DNA of 64,000 nucleotides from Nocardioides marmorisolisilvae (GCF_031656915.1 NZ_CP134227.1:1798001-1862000), one strand, 5' to 3'. Shown: positions 51,553 to 60,957, counted from the first letter of the stretch. The notes: a model not told the origin generated them from the letters alone. A program made the numbers and translations.

Positions 51553-51853
51553 TGAGATGTTCTGGACGTCAACGCTACCTCATTACCTCGGGCAAGCTCG
51601 GCGGCGCTCGGAGTCCATTTCTGCTGACTTTCCGGTACCGCGTAGAAGCCCAGATTGACGCGACGGGTGTTGAGCCCCGGGGTCGACTGGTGGGCGTTGT
51701 TGGGTTCGGAGTTCGCGCTTGGCAGCGCATGTGAGAGTCCGAACTTTGACACGGAGAGCGAAGAGACATATGAGCCGGAGGCCATCATCGTGACCAACTC
51801 CGCCGGCATCGTCCCCATCGCATACTTCCTCCGAGGTCGCCGCACCGCCTGAG
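51553..51853. other. Gap between the IS21 element and the Abi_C-type gene
   Basis: About 300 bases of lower-GC sequence. A plus-strand TTG-initiated ORF of 65 codons (51655-51852) and a minus-strand ORF overlap here, but neither has a ribosome binding site or recognisable domain, so I leave both uncalled. It may be remains of an interrupted gene, since the sequence on both sides of the IS would join. Confidence 0.35.
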
Positions 51854-52975
51854 TTACGGGTGCAACGCGAGCGGCGCATACCGCAGCAGGAGCCGCTTCA
51901 CGCCGACCTCGCGCCCGAAGTCGATGGATGCCACCGCCGTGTCGAGCTTCCCGTCACTCATCACAACGTCGACGATCGTGCCCTTCCCGAAGGTGGTGTG
52001 CACTACCCGCGTCCCGGCAGTCGCATGGGTCGCGGTCAGGCGCGACTCCTTGCTGACGAAGTTGGGCGCCTGGTCGTTGTTCGTCCGGTCCTCATACACC
52101 TCGATGAGGTAGACCACTGCCGGGAGAACCAGCCCGACCGTGAGGCGGCCAAGCGCATCGTCGAGAAGGTGCGACTTGCTGCGTCCGTGACCGGTGCCGC
52201 GAGCGTTCCGGAGCTCGCCCGCACCGTTCAGCACGCTCGCCAACCCGCCGAACAGACGCTTCGCTGACCGTGCCTCTACCGGGTCGCCGCCTTCGTCGAC
52301 CTGGGACGGGTCGATGCCCAGGTGCTTCATCGTTCGGGAGATGAGCTTGGGCAGGTCCTCCTTGCCGGCGTCCCCGGTGTGGCCCAAGATCGTGCGGCAC
52401 GCGGTCTCGATGAGGTCCTTCGCCTGCCCGACAGCAGCCTCCGGGTCGGTCGCGTGGTCGCGGCGGATCCGCTCGATCTGGCGGCGCATCTCCCCAACTT
52501 CGAGACGCGCAGCGGCAGCTTCTGCGGACGAGAGAACGGTGCCGTCCGGGAGAGTCGCATCCACATCAGATGCGTCCCAGAACAACTTCTCCAGAAGGTC
52601 CGGGTGGTGCTCCTGCAACCAGGCAGGCAACTTCAGGTACTCGGTGACGGTGTCCAGGTTCGGGAACCGGTCCCGCAGAGTGAGCGGCTTCGGCGGCGCC
52701 GCCTTTGCCCCGAGGTCCGCCCACGGGTCGGGCTTCGGGTCAGGAACGCGGCCCAAGACGACCGGAACCATGTCGAGCACGTTGCCCTCGTAGTCGTCGT
52801 CACCGAAGTAGAGCGACCGCAGGAGCCGGGCGTGGCCCTCGATCTCCTTTGCCTTGCCGGTCAGTAGCGCGAGCTCAGTCCAGTCGCCGGCCGTAGACAT
52901 GACGTCGTGCATGCAGCGCCCGAAGGCCAACAACACGAAGTTCTCCGGAGCGTCCGGTCGCCACGACAAGGTCAC
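51854..52975 (-). CDS. Abortive-infection (Abi_C) family protein with C-terminal Tudor-like domain
   Basis: About 373 residues. The middle (about 195-310) carries the Abi_C signature ELRNARGTGHGRSKSHLL, found in abortive-infection proteins. The last 65 residues (GTRVVHTTFGKGTIVDVVMS, then DFGREVGVKRLLLRYAPL) match the Tudor-like C-terminal domain of UvrD/PcrA helicases, which binds protein or RNA polymerase. I do not know this combination as a named family. The N-terminal half is unassigned. The start may be GTG 52975 or 53017. It is divergent from the small protein at 53066. An anti-phage role is inferred from the domain and island. Confidence 0.75.
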   Translation of the reverse strand: MTLSWRPDAPENFVLLAFGRCMHDVMSTAGDWTELALLTGKAKEIEGHARLLRSLYFGDDDYEGNVLDMVPVVLGRVPDPKPDPWADLGAKAAPPKPLTLRDRFPNLDTVTEYLKLPAWLQEHHPDLLEKLFWDASDVDATLPDGTVLSSAEAAAARLEVGEMRRQIERIRRDHATDPEAAVGQAKDLIETACRTILGHTGDAGKEDLPKLISRTMKHLGIDPSQVDEGGDPVEARSAKRLFGGLASVLNGAGELRNARGTGHGRSKSHLLDDALGRLTVGLVLPAVVYLIEVYEDRTNNDQAPNFVSKESRLTATHATAGTRVVHTTFGKGTIVDVVMSDGKLDTAVASIDFGREVGVKRLLLRYAPLALHP

Positions 52976-53065
52976 CCGCCCAACGCTACGGACCCGGGGC
53001 GACAACTTTGGGACCACCCGGGTGTCACTGCGGCAAGATGACGCCTAGCCCAACCAGGAGGACCG

Positions 53066-53464
53066 ATGACTGACTGCCCCGACGTCCGTGACTACGGACC
53101 GTTCGGCAACCGCCAGTACGTCCTGTTCATCGACGACGAACCGGTCAGCCACGCGTGCGTCGGTGAGAGCAGGTATGACGAGGACGACGGCACCCTCGAG
53201 CAGGCGGCGTCGCTGAAGCTCATCTGGACGCCGCCGGACCACCGCGGACACCAGTACGGACGCAAACTCGTGGTCGAACTCCAAAGGCTGTTTCCGGACA
53301 TCGTCCACGATGGCCAGTTGAGCAGCCACGGGCGGAAGCTCGTCGATGAGCTCGGCATCCCCCACGACGGTCGGACCACCCCTGTGTCGTACGACGGCGC
53401 GGAAGCGGAGAGCAAGGGTGCAGAGGCTTGGGCGAAATGGACCGCTGAGTACCTCGACGCCTGA
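53066..53464 (+). CDS. Small GNAT-fold-like protein, function unknown
   Basis: A 132-residue protein with an excellent AGGAGGACCG ribosome binding site before ATG 53066. The middle, PPDHRGHQYGRKLVVELQRL, followed by a strand and GRKLVDELGI, follows the acetyl-CoA-binding Q/RxxGxG/A pattern and beta-alpha order of GNAT acetyltransferases. The match is partial. Acidic residues are abundant. It lies in the island between the Abi_C-type and DUF2971 genes. Confidence 0.65.
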   Translation: MTDCPDVRDYGPFGNRQYVLFIDDEPVSHACVGESRYDEDDGTLEQAASLKLIWTPPDHRGHQYGRKLVVELQRLFPDIVHDGQLSSHGRKLVDELGIPHDGRTTPVSYDGAEAESKGAEAWAKWTAEYLDA

Positions 53465-53711
53465 CGTCGCTCTGGTCGCCGGTGCGGGTGACGACGGATG
53501 GGCGCCGGTCGTCCGGACGTGGGCAGGGGCCGCATGCGACACGCCGCGCAGTCACGTGACCGGCGCAACGGTCGGTCGCTAGCTTCGAACTGCTGGCGTC
53601 GATTCGACCCCTCGCCGGCACGCGTCGCGGCTCGTCAGCCTGGGGAAGGGCAGGCGGGCCGCGACGTCCTCGACCGGGCGGGCGAGCCCGTTTGGCGCCG
53701 ATGTCGCGGTC
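53465..53711. other. Gap between the GNAT-like gene and the DUF2971 gene
   Basis: 247 bases with no convincing ORF, RNA gene or repeat. It probably holds the promoter of the DUF2971 gene, whose start codon has no clear ribosome binding site. Confidence 0.4.
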
Positions 53712-54668
53712 GTGGCAGCGTCCGGTGCCGTGGACGAACGCATTCGCGACCTCAACGTTCTGATGGACCAGGTCTTCCGTGGCCAGATCCCGGCAGGCGT
53801 CGTCTGGCACTACACGAAGCCCCGTGGGCTGCCGGACATCCTCAAGAGCCGCATCATCTGGGCCGGGGACTCGTACGGCATGAACGACCCCCGAGAGCTC
53901 CTTACGGGGCACGATGCCGTCGCGGACGCCCTGGCTGCAGCGAACTTCCCCGACAAGCTGCGCGAACGCATGACCAAGCTCCTCGCGTTCTACCGGCAGC
54001 AGATGGAACGCAGCGAGACGTTCATCCTGTCCGCGTCCATCGACGACGACAGCCTCCACCAGTGGGACGCCTACGCCGGCCGCGATGGGTACTCGATCGG
54101 CTTCCACGTCGAGCCCGGCAACATCAACCTCCTCGAGCGGTACCCGTTCAACCCAACGCCCGAGAATTCCAAGGACCAGACCCAGTTTGTGTCGAACTGG
54201 CGCAACGTCATCTACGACCCCGCCGAGCAGGCTGGAGAAGCTGGTGCGTACGTCGAGCTCGTCGCCCGGATGCTCGACCCGGTCCACTTCGGTGCCGACC
54301 CGAACCACCTCTATAACGAGTACACCGTCGAGCTGCTCGGAGCACCGGGGTACGCGGCAACCGTTGCCCGCCTCAAGCGGGACGACTCCGCACCCGAGAA
54401 CGAAGTGCGGATCACCGCGACGACACTCGACCCGGACCGGTTCCGCAGCGACAACCCTTGGGGGCGGCCCAAGGTCGACCTCACCGGCTGGGTCAGCCCC
54501 ACGAAGTTCCGCCCCGCCGGCGCGTACTCCAGTCCCGAGGCGACGCTCCTCCCGATCGTGGAGATCCGCACTGGCCCGGACGCCGACGTCACCGGTCTCC
54601 GAGAACTGCTCGACCAGCACGGGTACGGGCACGTCCGGATCTCCACCAGCCAGCACCCGCCCAGCTGA
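53712..54668 (+). CDS. DUF2971 family protein
   Basis: A 318-residue DUF2971 protein with the family hallmarks WHYTKPRGLPDILKSRIIWA then MNDPRELLTG, and later ETFILSASIDDDSLHQWDAY with GYSIGFHVEPG. DUF2971 proteins are common in phage-defence islands and prophages; the biochemical role is unknown. The GTG at 53712 is the likely start, with no strong ribosome binding site. It faces the YozE-like gene convergently. Confidence 0.8.
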   Translation: MAASGAVDERIRDLNVLMDQVFRGQIPAGVVWHYTKPRGLPDILKSRIIWAGDSYGMNDPRELLTGHDAVADALAAANFPDKLRERMTKLLAFYRQQMERSETFILSASIDDDSLHQWDAYAGRDGYSIGFHVEPGNINLLERYPFNPTPENSKDQTQFVSNWRNVIYDPAEQAGEAGAYVELVARMLDPVHFGADPNHLYNEYTVELLGAPGYAATVARLKRDDSAPENEVRITATTLDPDRFRSDNPWGRPKVDLTGWVSPTKFRPAGAYSSPEATLLPIVEIRTGPDADVTGLRELLDQHGYGHVRISTSQHPPS

Positions 54669-54727
54669 GCACCCGGGATGCGTGAGCCACCGCCACGGTG
54701 ACCCACGCACCATCGAGTCGGGCTACG

Positions 54728-55870
54728 TCAGGGCTGCGGGACCGACGCCAGCGGAATCAGGCCCCAATCGCGGACAGAACGCCCGGGGGCGAAGTCCCAC
54801 TCGCCACGGCACCGGTCACACCACAGGTTGACCGAGTGCTCCCGGAACCCGGGGACGTTGTCGTGCTCCTCGACGACCTCGCCGTCACCGCACGGGCACA
54901 GGAAGGTGACCTTCTCCATGTCGCCCGCGCCGGCACCCCACCCGGAGACATCGTCAGAGCTGCGGCTCACGAACTTCGGCCGTACCGGGTCCGCGTCGGG
55001 CGACGCCATGAACCACTCCGCAATGGTGTGCACCGCAGCGTCGTACGCGTTTGCCGACGGCCACGACGCAACGAGCTCCTCGAGGAAGTCGCCGCCCGAA
55101 GCGCAGATGGACTGGATGTTGTACTCGATGCCGCCGACGTAGTCACGGGCGATGTCGCCGACCCGGTCGTTCCGGTCGGCCTGGGCGATGAGCCAGTCGT
55201 GGAACGGCGTCGCGACAACCACCGGGGCCGGCCGAACCCACCGCGGCGCAACAGGCGTGCCCGCAGCGCACCGCGCGAGAGACTCCTCCAGGTGGTCGAG
55301 CGCAGCGGGACGGTGGTGGTGAGCGGTCGGCGGCGTGCTGCCGTCGACGAGCTGCCGCACGTAGTCGTGCTCGGCCTCGGAGATGCCGACCAAGAGGTTC
55401 GGCCCAGGGGTCTCGGTCTCGACCAGCGGCAGCCCGAGCGCGGCAGCGGCCCAGATGAGCCGCCCGTTGGTCACGTAGTTGCAGTGCGGCGCGAGGAGCT
55501 TCTCGACCGTGTGCTTCAGCCGGTAGCTGTGCACCGCAGCGTCCGCCTCGGTCGCCGGGGTGAACAGACGCAGCGCCTCGACGACCAGCGCCATCTCGAC
55601 CAAGTCCTTCTTGGTGCCGAACCGCCACGGAGTCGTGTCCCACATACCGTTGTCCCCCAGGACCGGAGGCCCGCCGTGCGACCCGACGACCGGGTGGTCG
55701 TCCAGGACCCCGACGAGGGTCCGCACGCTAAACCGGTCACCCAGGAAGCCCTGGGCGAACGGCGACTCAACCTGACGCAGCGACGCGGTGTACTTCGTAC
55801 CCGTCAAGGCGCTCCAGGCACGCGCGTCCTGCTGGGACGCCCGGTCAGAATTGTTCCTGCTTGATGCCAT
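54728..55870 (-). CDS. Island protein with YozE-like segment and C-terminal zinc ribbon
   Basis: A 380-residue protein of unknown function. The N-terminus (QQDARAWSALTGTKYTASLR) resembles leaders seen in other actinobacterial phage-related proteins. The middle (FHDWLIAQADRNDRVGDIAR) is similar to the YozE SAM-like fold. The C-terminus has a zinc ribbon of two Cys pairs (CPCGDGEV and CDRCRGEW). ATG 55870 is chosen. It lies between DUF2971 and the ietS-like gene and could belong to the same defence unit. Confidence 0.6.
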   Translation of the reverse strand: MASSRNNSDRASQQDARAWSALTGTKYTASLRQVESPFAQGFLGDRFSVRTLVGVLDDHPVVGSHGGPPVLGDNGMWDTTPWRFGTKKDLVEMALVVEALRLFTPATEADAAVHSYRLKHTVEKLLAPHCNYVTNGRLIWAAAALGLPLVETETPGPNLLVGISEAEHDYVRQLVDGSTPPTAHHHRPAALDHLEESLARCAAGTPVAPRWVRPAPVVVATPFHDWLIAQADRNDRVGDIARDYVGGIEYNIQSICASGGDFLEELVASWPSANAYDAAVHTIAEWFMASPDADPVRPKFVSRSSDDVSGWGAGAGDMEKVTFLCPCGDGEVVEEHDNVPGFREHSVNLWCDRCRGEWDFAPGRSVRDWGLIPLASVPQP

Positions 55871-56179
55871 CTCGATCTCAATTTCCGAGCTCGCAACCCA
55901 CGCTTGCCAGCCCTGACTGAGAGAGAATCCAAAGCAGACTGGAACCAACATCGCTGGTGCGCATCGCTTGTCCTCAACCACCGTCATCGCGTGGGAATCA
56001 GGCTCGGAGAGAGGTCGACCAGCCGGCCTCGTATTCCAGGATACCCGCTGACCCAACTCACACCAACGCCCCGCCCGGCCTGCTCGACGACACGAAAGCG
56101 CCCCACAGTTACTCAGAAGTCGAGCTTGAACCCGACCTTCGCCTCGGCCTCCGCCAAGGACAACCAGACACACTCGCGA
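55871..56179. other. Gap between the YozE-like gene and the ietS-like gene
   Basis: About 309 bases of lower GC. No good ORF is seen. It must hold the 3' end of the ietS transcript and the promoter of the YozE-like gene; no clear hairpin or known element. Confidence 0.35.
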
Positions 56180-58720
56180 CTATTCGACGGTGATCGCGGT
56201 CGGGATCTTGAGGGTGTTCGCGATCGGGGTGTAGAGGTCAATGCCCTGGGCGCTGGTCTTCAGCGAGATCACCAGTGCGTAGCGGACAGGCTGATCGACT
56301 CTGGCCTTAGCATTGTTGTTCTTCCACCAGCCACCGACTGGGAAGACGGCGAGTTTGCCTGATTGGGCTAGCTCGACACCCGACGTGGGCCAGACGTCTT
56401 GGTGCAGTGACCCGAGGTTGCGCTGGTAGGCACCGACAAGCCACTTGACTTGTCCCCCGTCGGGGCGCCCGCCGGCCTCTTCGGTGCGAGCGTCGCGGTT
56501 CACTCGCTGGACGAATTGCAACTCTGACTCAAGTGGATCCTGGACCTCGAACCTCAACTGGTGCGACGGGTAACGGTAACGGCGTCGCCATCCGCGGCGC
56601 GACGCTGTGGGCTCGATGAAGTAGGAGAGCGTGACCCGAAGGTCCACCTGGAGGTCTCCGAGGTCTTGAAGAACCTGGGTCGGCCAGGGCAGGTCGTGGA
56701 GCCGGAAAGTGGGGATCTTGAAGTCGTCGCCTTCGAACGGGAGGAACTCGTCCTGGACGACCAAAGTGACTGCCTGGTCGGTCGAGTAAAGGACCCGGTC
56801 TTCGGTCGGAACTCCCCAGCCGTAGCGGCGCAGCATGGCCTGCTGGGCCTTCTTTCCCTGCTTGCTTGCTTCGTTCAGCGCGGCACGCATCGCGGGAGTC
56901 CACTCGGCTCCGTGGACGAGGAGTGCGCGGATGGTCTCGGGCCAGTACTCCGGATAGGTAGCCATCGCAAGCGCAGCCAGGCGCGAGGCTTGGGCGGTCG
57001 CCGCGCTCGTCGCGTGTGCCGACGTCAGTGCCAGGTTGTTGACATGGCCGGTGGTTCTCGTCGAGAGAGCTGGCAGGCCCGGTTCGAACAAGGAGCCCCC
57101 GTCGTACAGAACGTTGCCGCCCTCCATCACGATGTCGGGCTTGATCGGCCAGGGTGTGGTCCCGAACAGCAATGAGGTGCGGCTGTACGGGGACAGCTCG
57201 CCTTCGTCGGCGAGAACTTCCCAGCCGGTGTACGCGGGGTCAGTCGGCGCGGAGATGAGCTCGGTGTGGGCGCCGACCGTGAGGGCGTTCCAGGCCTGGC
57301 CGGGATCCAGGACTGCTGAGAGGTCAGACAGGTCGAGGTGGTCGGCGACGCTCTTGTCGGTGTTCCCCGCTGAGACCACCAGCAGCCGCGCGCGCGCGGG
57401 ATCTGGGGCTGAGAGCAGTTCGAGTTCGTCGCCGTTGCGGACAACTTCGGCGCCGACGGCGAGGGCGTCCACGGTGGCCGACCAGAGTGTCGGTTGACCC
57501 GGTACCTCTGCGTTGTCGGCCTTCACGCTGATCGGCATGCAGAACACGCGGTCCCGCTTCGAGACGGTTTCGGGTACCGCCACAGCCTGGGCTGTCACGT
57601 CGCCGTAGGTGATCCGATCGTGTTGCGGTTCACCGTTGTGCGGCATGATCCTGACCGACTCCAGGCGGTGTCGAAGGACCACGGCCCCAGAACCGGCAAG
57701 AGTGGTTTCGAGGTTGCCGAACAGGGCGATGCCGGCCATCTTCGTGCCGTGGCCCTCCTGGTCGAATCCGCTGACGCCCAGGACGGTGTGCAGATCCGGT
57801 TCGGCGAGCGAGTCGGCCAACAGCACGTGCGTCCGGGCCACCCCGGTGTCGAGATGACAGACCGCGGGTGCGATCTCGTCGGCGGGCTCGAGCCGTTCGA
57901 GCAGGTCGTCGAGGTATTCCTCCTGCTCCTCGATGGACAGGTCCTCGATGGTGTCGACAAACTCCGGGCTCCGGATCTCCGCTACCGGAACGGCGGTGAA
58001 CGGGAGCGCTTCGAGCTGGGTCCAGGTGGCTTCGATCCACATGACGCTGCGGTCGATTAGGCGCAGTACTCGTGGTGAGTGATTGAGTTCAGTGGTCTGG
58101 GCGTAACGTCTCAGGAGTTCCGGGCCGTCGGCGGTGGGTCGAAGCCAGATCTCCCACCAGTGCTTTCCGGTTGCGGGAGGTTGGCCGTCGGACTGCCAGA
58201 GGTCTGCGAGGACGGTCTGTCGGATGCGGGCGATGTTCGCCACGAGTTCGTTGTTTCGCGGGTTCCCGGCGGGGCTCGAGCGCTGGAGGTAGTCCTCGAA
58301 GATCTTCAGGAACTGGGCGCGGTACTGGTCGCTGACCCAGACCATGGCACGTTCGGGTAGGTCGATGTCGGGCTGGGCGAGGCGCACCGAGAGGAGGAGC
58401 CACTGGGGACGTTTTGCCGTGGTGCGGTGCCGGGACATTCGCTCCAGGCGTTCGATCGCTAGCGGGTATTCGGCGTCGGCTCCCTCGAGGGTGATCACCG
58501 TCCCGAGGGCGCGTAGCTCTTCTTCGGTGAGTACCTCGGAACGTGCCTGTTCGGCGGCGTCAAGGGCTGTGGTGAGTTCGTCGAGACGTCCTCGGCCGTG
58601 TCCGGCGCGGCTCTCGACGGGACGGATCTTGGGGTCGCCGCGGCCGGGGCGTCGGAACTCTTCGTCAGTGGATCTGTTCTCCACCAGGAGGTGGCTCAGA
58701 TGTTGGCGGGGTTCAGCCAA
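56180..58720 (-). CDS. ietS: Subtilisin-like serine protease of the IetAS defence system (IetS)
   Basis: An 846-residue S8 peptidase. The catalytic triad can be read as Asp in VCHLDTGVARTH (about residue 290), His in EGHGTKMAGIALF (about 325) and Ser in HATSAATAQASRLAALA (about 585). The Ser sits in ATSAATAQ rather than the usual GTS, a change seen in divergent subtilases. The long N-terminal helical region and C-terminal beta domains are typical of this large class. The TTG start overlaps the end of the AAA ATPase gene. An AAA ATPase plus subtilase pair is the IetAS anti-phage system described by Gao and co-workers (2020). Confidence 0.85.
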   Translation of the reverse strand: MAEPRQHLSHLLVENRSTDEEFRRPGRGDPKIRPVESRAGHGRGRLDELTTALDAAEQARSEVLTEEELRALGTVITLEGADAEYPLAIERLERMSRHRTTAKRPQWLLLSVRLAQPDIDLPERAMVWVSDQYRAQFLKIFEDYLQRSSPAGNPRNNELVANIARIRQTVLADLWQSDGQPPATGKHWWEIWLRPTADGPELLRRYAQTTELNHSPRVLRLIDRSVMWIEATWTQLEALPFTAVPVAEIRSPEFVDTIEDLSIEEQEEYLDDLLERLEPADEIAPAVCHLDTGVARTHVLLADSLAEPDLHTVLGVSGFDQEGHGTKMAGIALFGNLETTLAGSGAVVLRHRLESVRIMPHNGEPQHDRITYGDVTAQAVAVPETVSKRDRVFCMPISVKADNAEVPGQPTLWSATVDALAVGAEVVRNGDELELLSAPDPARARLLVVSAGNTDKSVADHLDLSDLSAVLDPGQAWNALTVGAHTELISAPTDPAYTGWEVLADEGELSPYSRTSLLFGTTPWPIKPDIVMEGGNVLYDGGSLFEPGLPALSTRTTGHVNNLALTSAHATSAATAQASRLAALAMATYPEYWPETIRALLVHGAEWTPAMRAALNEASKQGKKAQQAMLRRYGWGVPTEDRVLYSTDQAVTLVVQDEFLPFEGDDFKIPTFRLHDLPWPTQVLQDLGDLQVDLRVTLSYFIEPTASRRGWRRRYRYPSHQLRFEVQDPLESELQFVQRVNRDARTEEAGGRPDGGQVKWLVGAYQRNLGSLHQDVWPTSGVELAQSGKLAVFPVGGWWKNNNAKARVDQPVRYALVISLKTSAQGIDLYTPIANTLKIPTAITVE

Positions 58721-59678
58721 GGCTGCCCGCCTGTCGGGCCTCCAATGCGTGGCGCAGATCTTCGACCGCGATCTGCGTGCGTCCCATGAGGATCACGCTC
58801 TTTGCGGCGGATTCGGCAGCCCGGACCAGGTCGGCGTGCGAGAGGCCTTCCATCTCTGACGCCAAGGATGTCCAGCGCACGCCCTTGGCCAGGGTGCCGA
58901 GCCGTCCGCGCATGACGGCGGCTCCTTGCTTGGGATCCGGTAGCGCGTAGTCCAGCACCATGTCGAATCGTCGGAACAGCGCCCGGTCAAGGATCTGGCG
59001 GTGGTTGGTGGCCGCGATGATCAGGCTCTCGCTGCTGCTGTTCTCCAAGAACACCAAGAACGAGTTCAGGATGCGGCGGGCCTCGCCGACGTCGTTCCCG
59101 CTCCGCTCGCCTCCGAGCGCATCGAACTCGTCGAACAGGTAGACCGCGCGCTGTTGTTCGGCCGCTTCGAAGATCACCCGCAGCTTGCTAGCGGTCTCCC
59201 CCATGAACTTGCTCATCAGGCTGTCCAGACGGATGGTCAGCAGTGGCATCGAGAGCTCGTGCGCGAGTACGGCAGCGGTCATCGTCTTGCCAGTACCGGG
59301 TGGCCCTTCGAACAGCAGTCGATGGGCCGGCTCGAATCCGTGATCCAGCAGATTCTTGCGCTGACGCTGCTCCGTCAGGATTCGTCCGACGAGGGACCCC
59401 AACGCGGTGGGCAGCACGAGTTCCTTGAGCGTGACCTCTGGATGGGTGGCGATGACCAGGTCCGCGAGGTCGCCGCGCGGCTGCGCGATCGAGGTGACCT
59501 TCGGCGACGACGCGGCACGGGAGGACTCAACGACCGACTTCAGGTCGGTCGCGAGTCGGTGATGTCCCTTGCGCGCCGCTTGGGCGGCCACCTGCATCGC
59601 CACCGAGTAGAAGGCGGCATCGTCACCGGCAGCGTGGCTGCGCACGAGCGCCTTGAAATGCTCCGCGCTCCCCGCCAT
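58713..59678 (-). CDS. ietA: AAA ATPase of the IetAS defence system (IetA)
   Basis: A 321-residue AAA+ ATPase. The N-terminal helical region (1-115) is followed by Walker [18 protein letters not shown] (about 125), Walker B AVYLFDEFDALGGERSG, sensor 1 IIAATNHRQ and arginine finger in ALFRRFDMVLDYALPD. The C-terminal lid (SHADLVRAAESAAKSVIL) is complete. ATG 59678 follows GGAGGTGA. The stop overlaps the start of ietS by eight bases, so the two are translationally coupled. Confidence 0.9.
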   Translation of the reverse strand: MAGSAEHFKALVRSHAAGDDAAFYSVAMQVAAQAARKGHHRLATDLKSVVESSRAASSPKVTSIAQPRGDLADLVIATHPEVTLKELVLPTALGSLVGRILTEQRQRKNLLDHGFEPAHRLLFEGPPGTGKTMTAAVLAHELSMPLLTIRLDSLMSKFMGETASKLRVIFEAAEQQRAVYLFDEFDALGGERSGNDVGEARRILNSFLVFLENSSSESLIIAATNHRQILDRALFRRFDMVLDYALPDPKQGAAVMRGRLGTLAKGVRWTSLASEMEGLSHADLVRAAESAAKSVILMGRTQIAVEDLRHALEARQAGSLG

Positions 59679-59800
59679 GACTCACCTCCGCCGCCGGTAT
59701 CCCCGTACGACGCAGTCTAGGGGGACCCACCGCCACAATCCGACCGAACGCGGCAGGCGACAACAGCCCCCTGAGCGCGCCCTTCGTCCGTTTTGCGCAC

Positions 59801-60851
59801 TCATAGACCCAGATCGCGGCTCGAAGTGGAGGCGAGGGCTTCGAGTGGTCGGATGTACCGGTTGACGAGCACCGACATGTCTTTGTGCCGGGTCTGGGCG
59901 GCGATCCGGGCGAGCGGGACGCCGCCGAGGGCGGCGGTGGTGGCGTGTCCGGCGCGCAGGGAGTGGGCGGTGATGCGTGCGGCGTCGAGGCCGGCTGCGT
60001 AGGCGCGCTTGCGCAGTATCCGGGAGATCGATTCTCCGGCGAGCGCCTGGAGGCTGATCTGGCTGCGGTAGAAGCGGGTGAACAGCGGTCCGGGCTGGTG
60101 GCCGCGGAGCTTGCGCCAGGCAGCCATCGCCGCGACCGGATCGGTGGTGGGGTGCTTGCCGCGGGCCACCGCGACGATCTGGCCGTGGCCTTCTTGGTCG
60201 GTCTTCGACTTACGGATGGTGACCAGGACTCCGTCTGGTTCTTCGCGGATGTCGAGCAGGTCGAGTCCGATGATCTCGGAGCGGCGCATGGCGGAGGCGT
60301 AGCCGAGCAGGATGATCGCGGCGTCGCGGACACCAGGCGCGGTGGTGCGGTCGATGTGGCCGACGATCTGGCGAATGTCCTCGGTGGATAGCGGTCGGGC
60401 GAGTTGTCGGGGTGCGGTGCCGTAGGTTCGGCGCAGTCCGAGGCGGACCTGGCGCACGGTCTCGGAGGCGACCGGGTCGGGCAGCTCGTGCATCCGGTGG
60501 ACGTGCCGGATCGCGGTGCAGGCCATGTCCAGGCTGCCCATCGCGATGCCAGCTTCGGCGCGTTCGGTCAGGTAGGCGCACAACGCGGCCGGGTCACCGG
60601 GCAGCGGCGGCAGGCCGCGGCCGGCGCACCAGCGGGCCCATTGGCCCCAAGTGTAGGCGTAGACGCGACGCGTGGACTCGGTGCGCGCGGCGGCGATGGC
60701 GGCTGCGATCCGCAGCGTCGACCTCGGTCAGGGGAGTGGGCAGGGCGACCTGAAGTGGCGGCGGGTTCCTCGGCAGCAGGCAGAGCGGTGAGGTGGTCAT
60801 CCCGGTCGTATAGCGGCGCACCAGTTCGGCCAGCCAGCCCTCGCCATTCAC
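59801..60851 (-). pseudogene. Frameshifted island integrase (tyrosine recombinase)
   Basis: The catalytic part (59801-60583 and upstream) is complete, with the Arg of YASAMRRSEIIG, the Lys of IRKSKTDQEGHG, HSLRAGHA, TRHKDMS and the Tyr of NRYIRPLE. Its N-terminus (MNGEGWLAELVRRYTTG, then PTPLTEVDAA) is in another frame. One extra base near 60710-60712 separates the two; without it the joined protein would read DAA then IAAAIAAARTESTRRVYAYT. The gene is adjacent to the tRNA, as expected for an integrase. A sequencing error is possible. Confidence 0.8.
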
Positions 60852-60957
60852 CCGCGACGCGTGGTCACGAGTTCAGGTAGCAAAGTTCTGAGTTTCTGCT
60901 GAGTTGCCACTGCCGTCTCCTGAATTCAGGATCCGTGCAGGCCTCTGACCAGCGGGT

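Noticed and set aside
51655-51852. 65-codon TTG-initiated ORF after the IS21 element
   Set aside because: No ribosome binding site or recognisable domain; overlaps another weak frame on the other strand.
53498-54316. Second plus-strand frame overlapping the DUF2971 gene
   Set aside because: It is a shifted-frame shadow of the DUF2971 gene, with Arg/Pro/Gly-rich composition.
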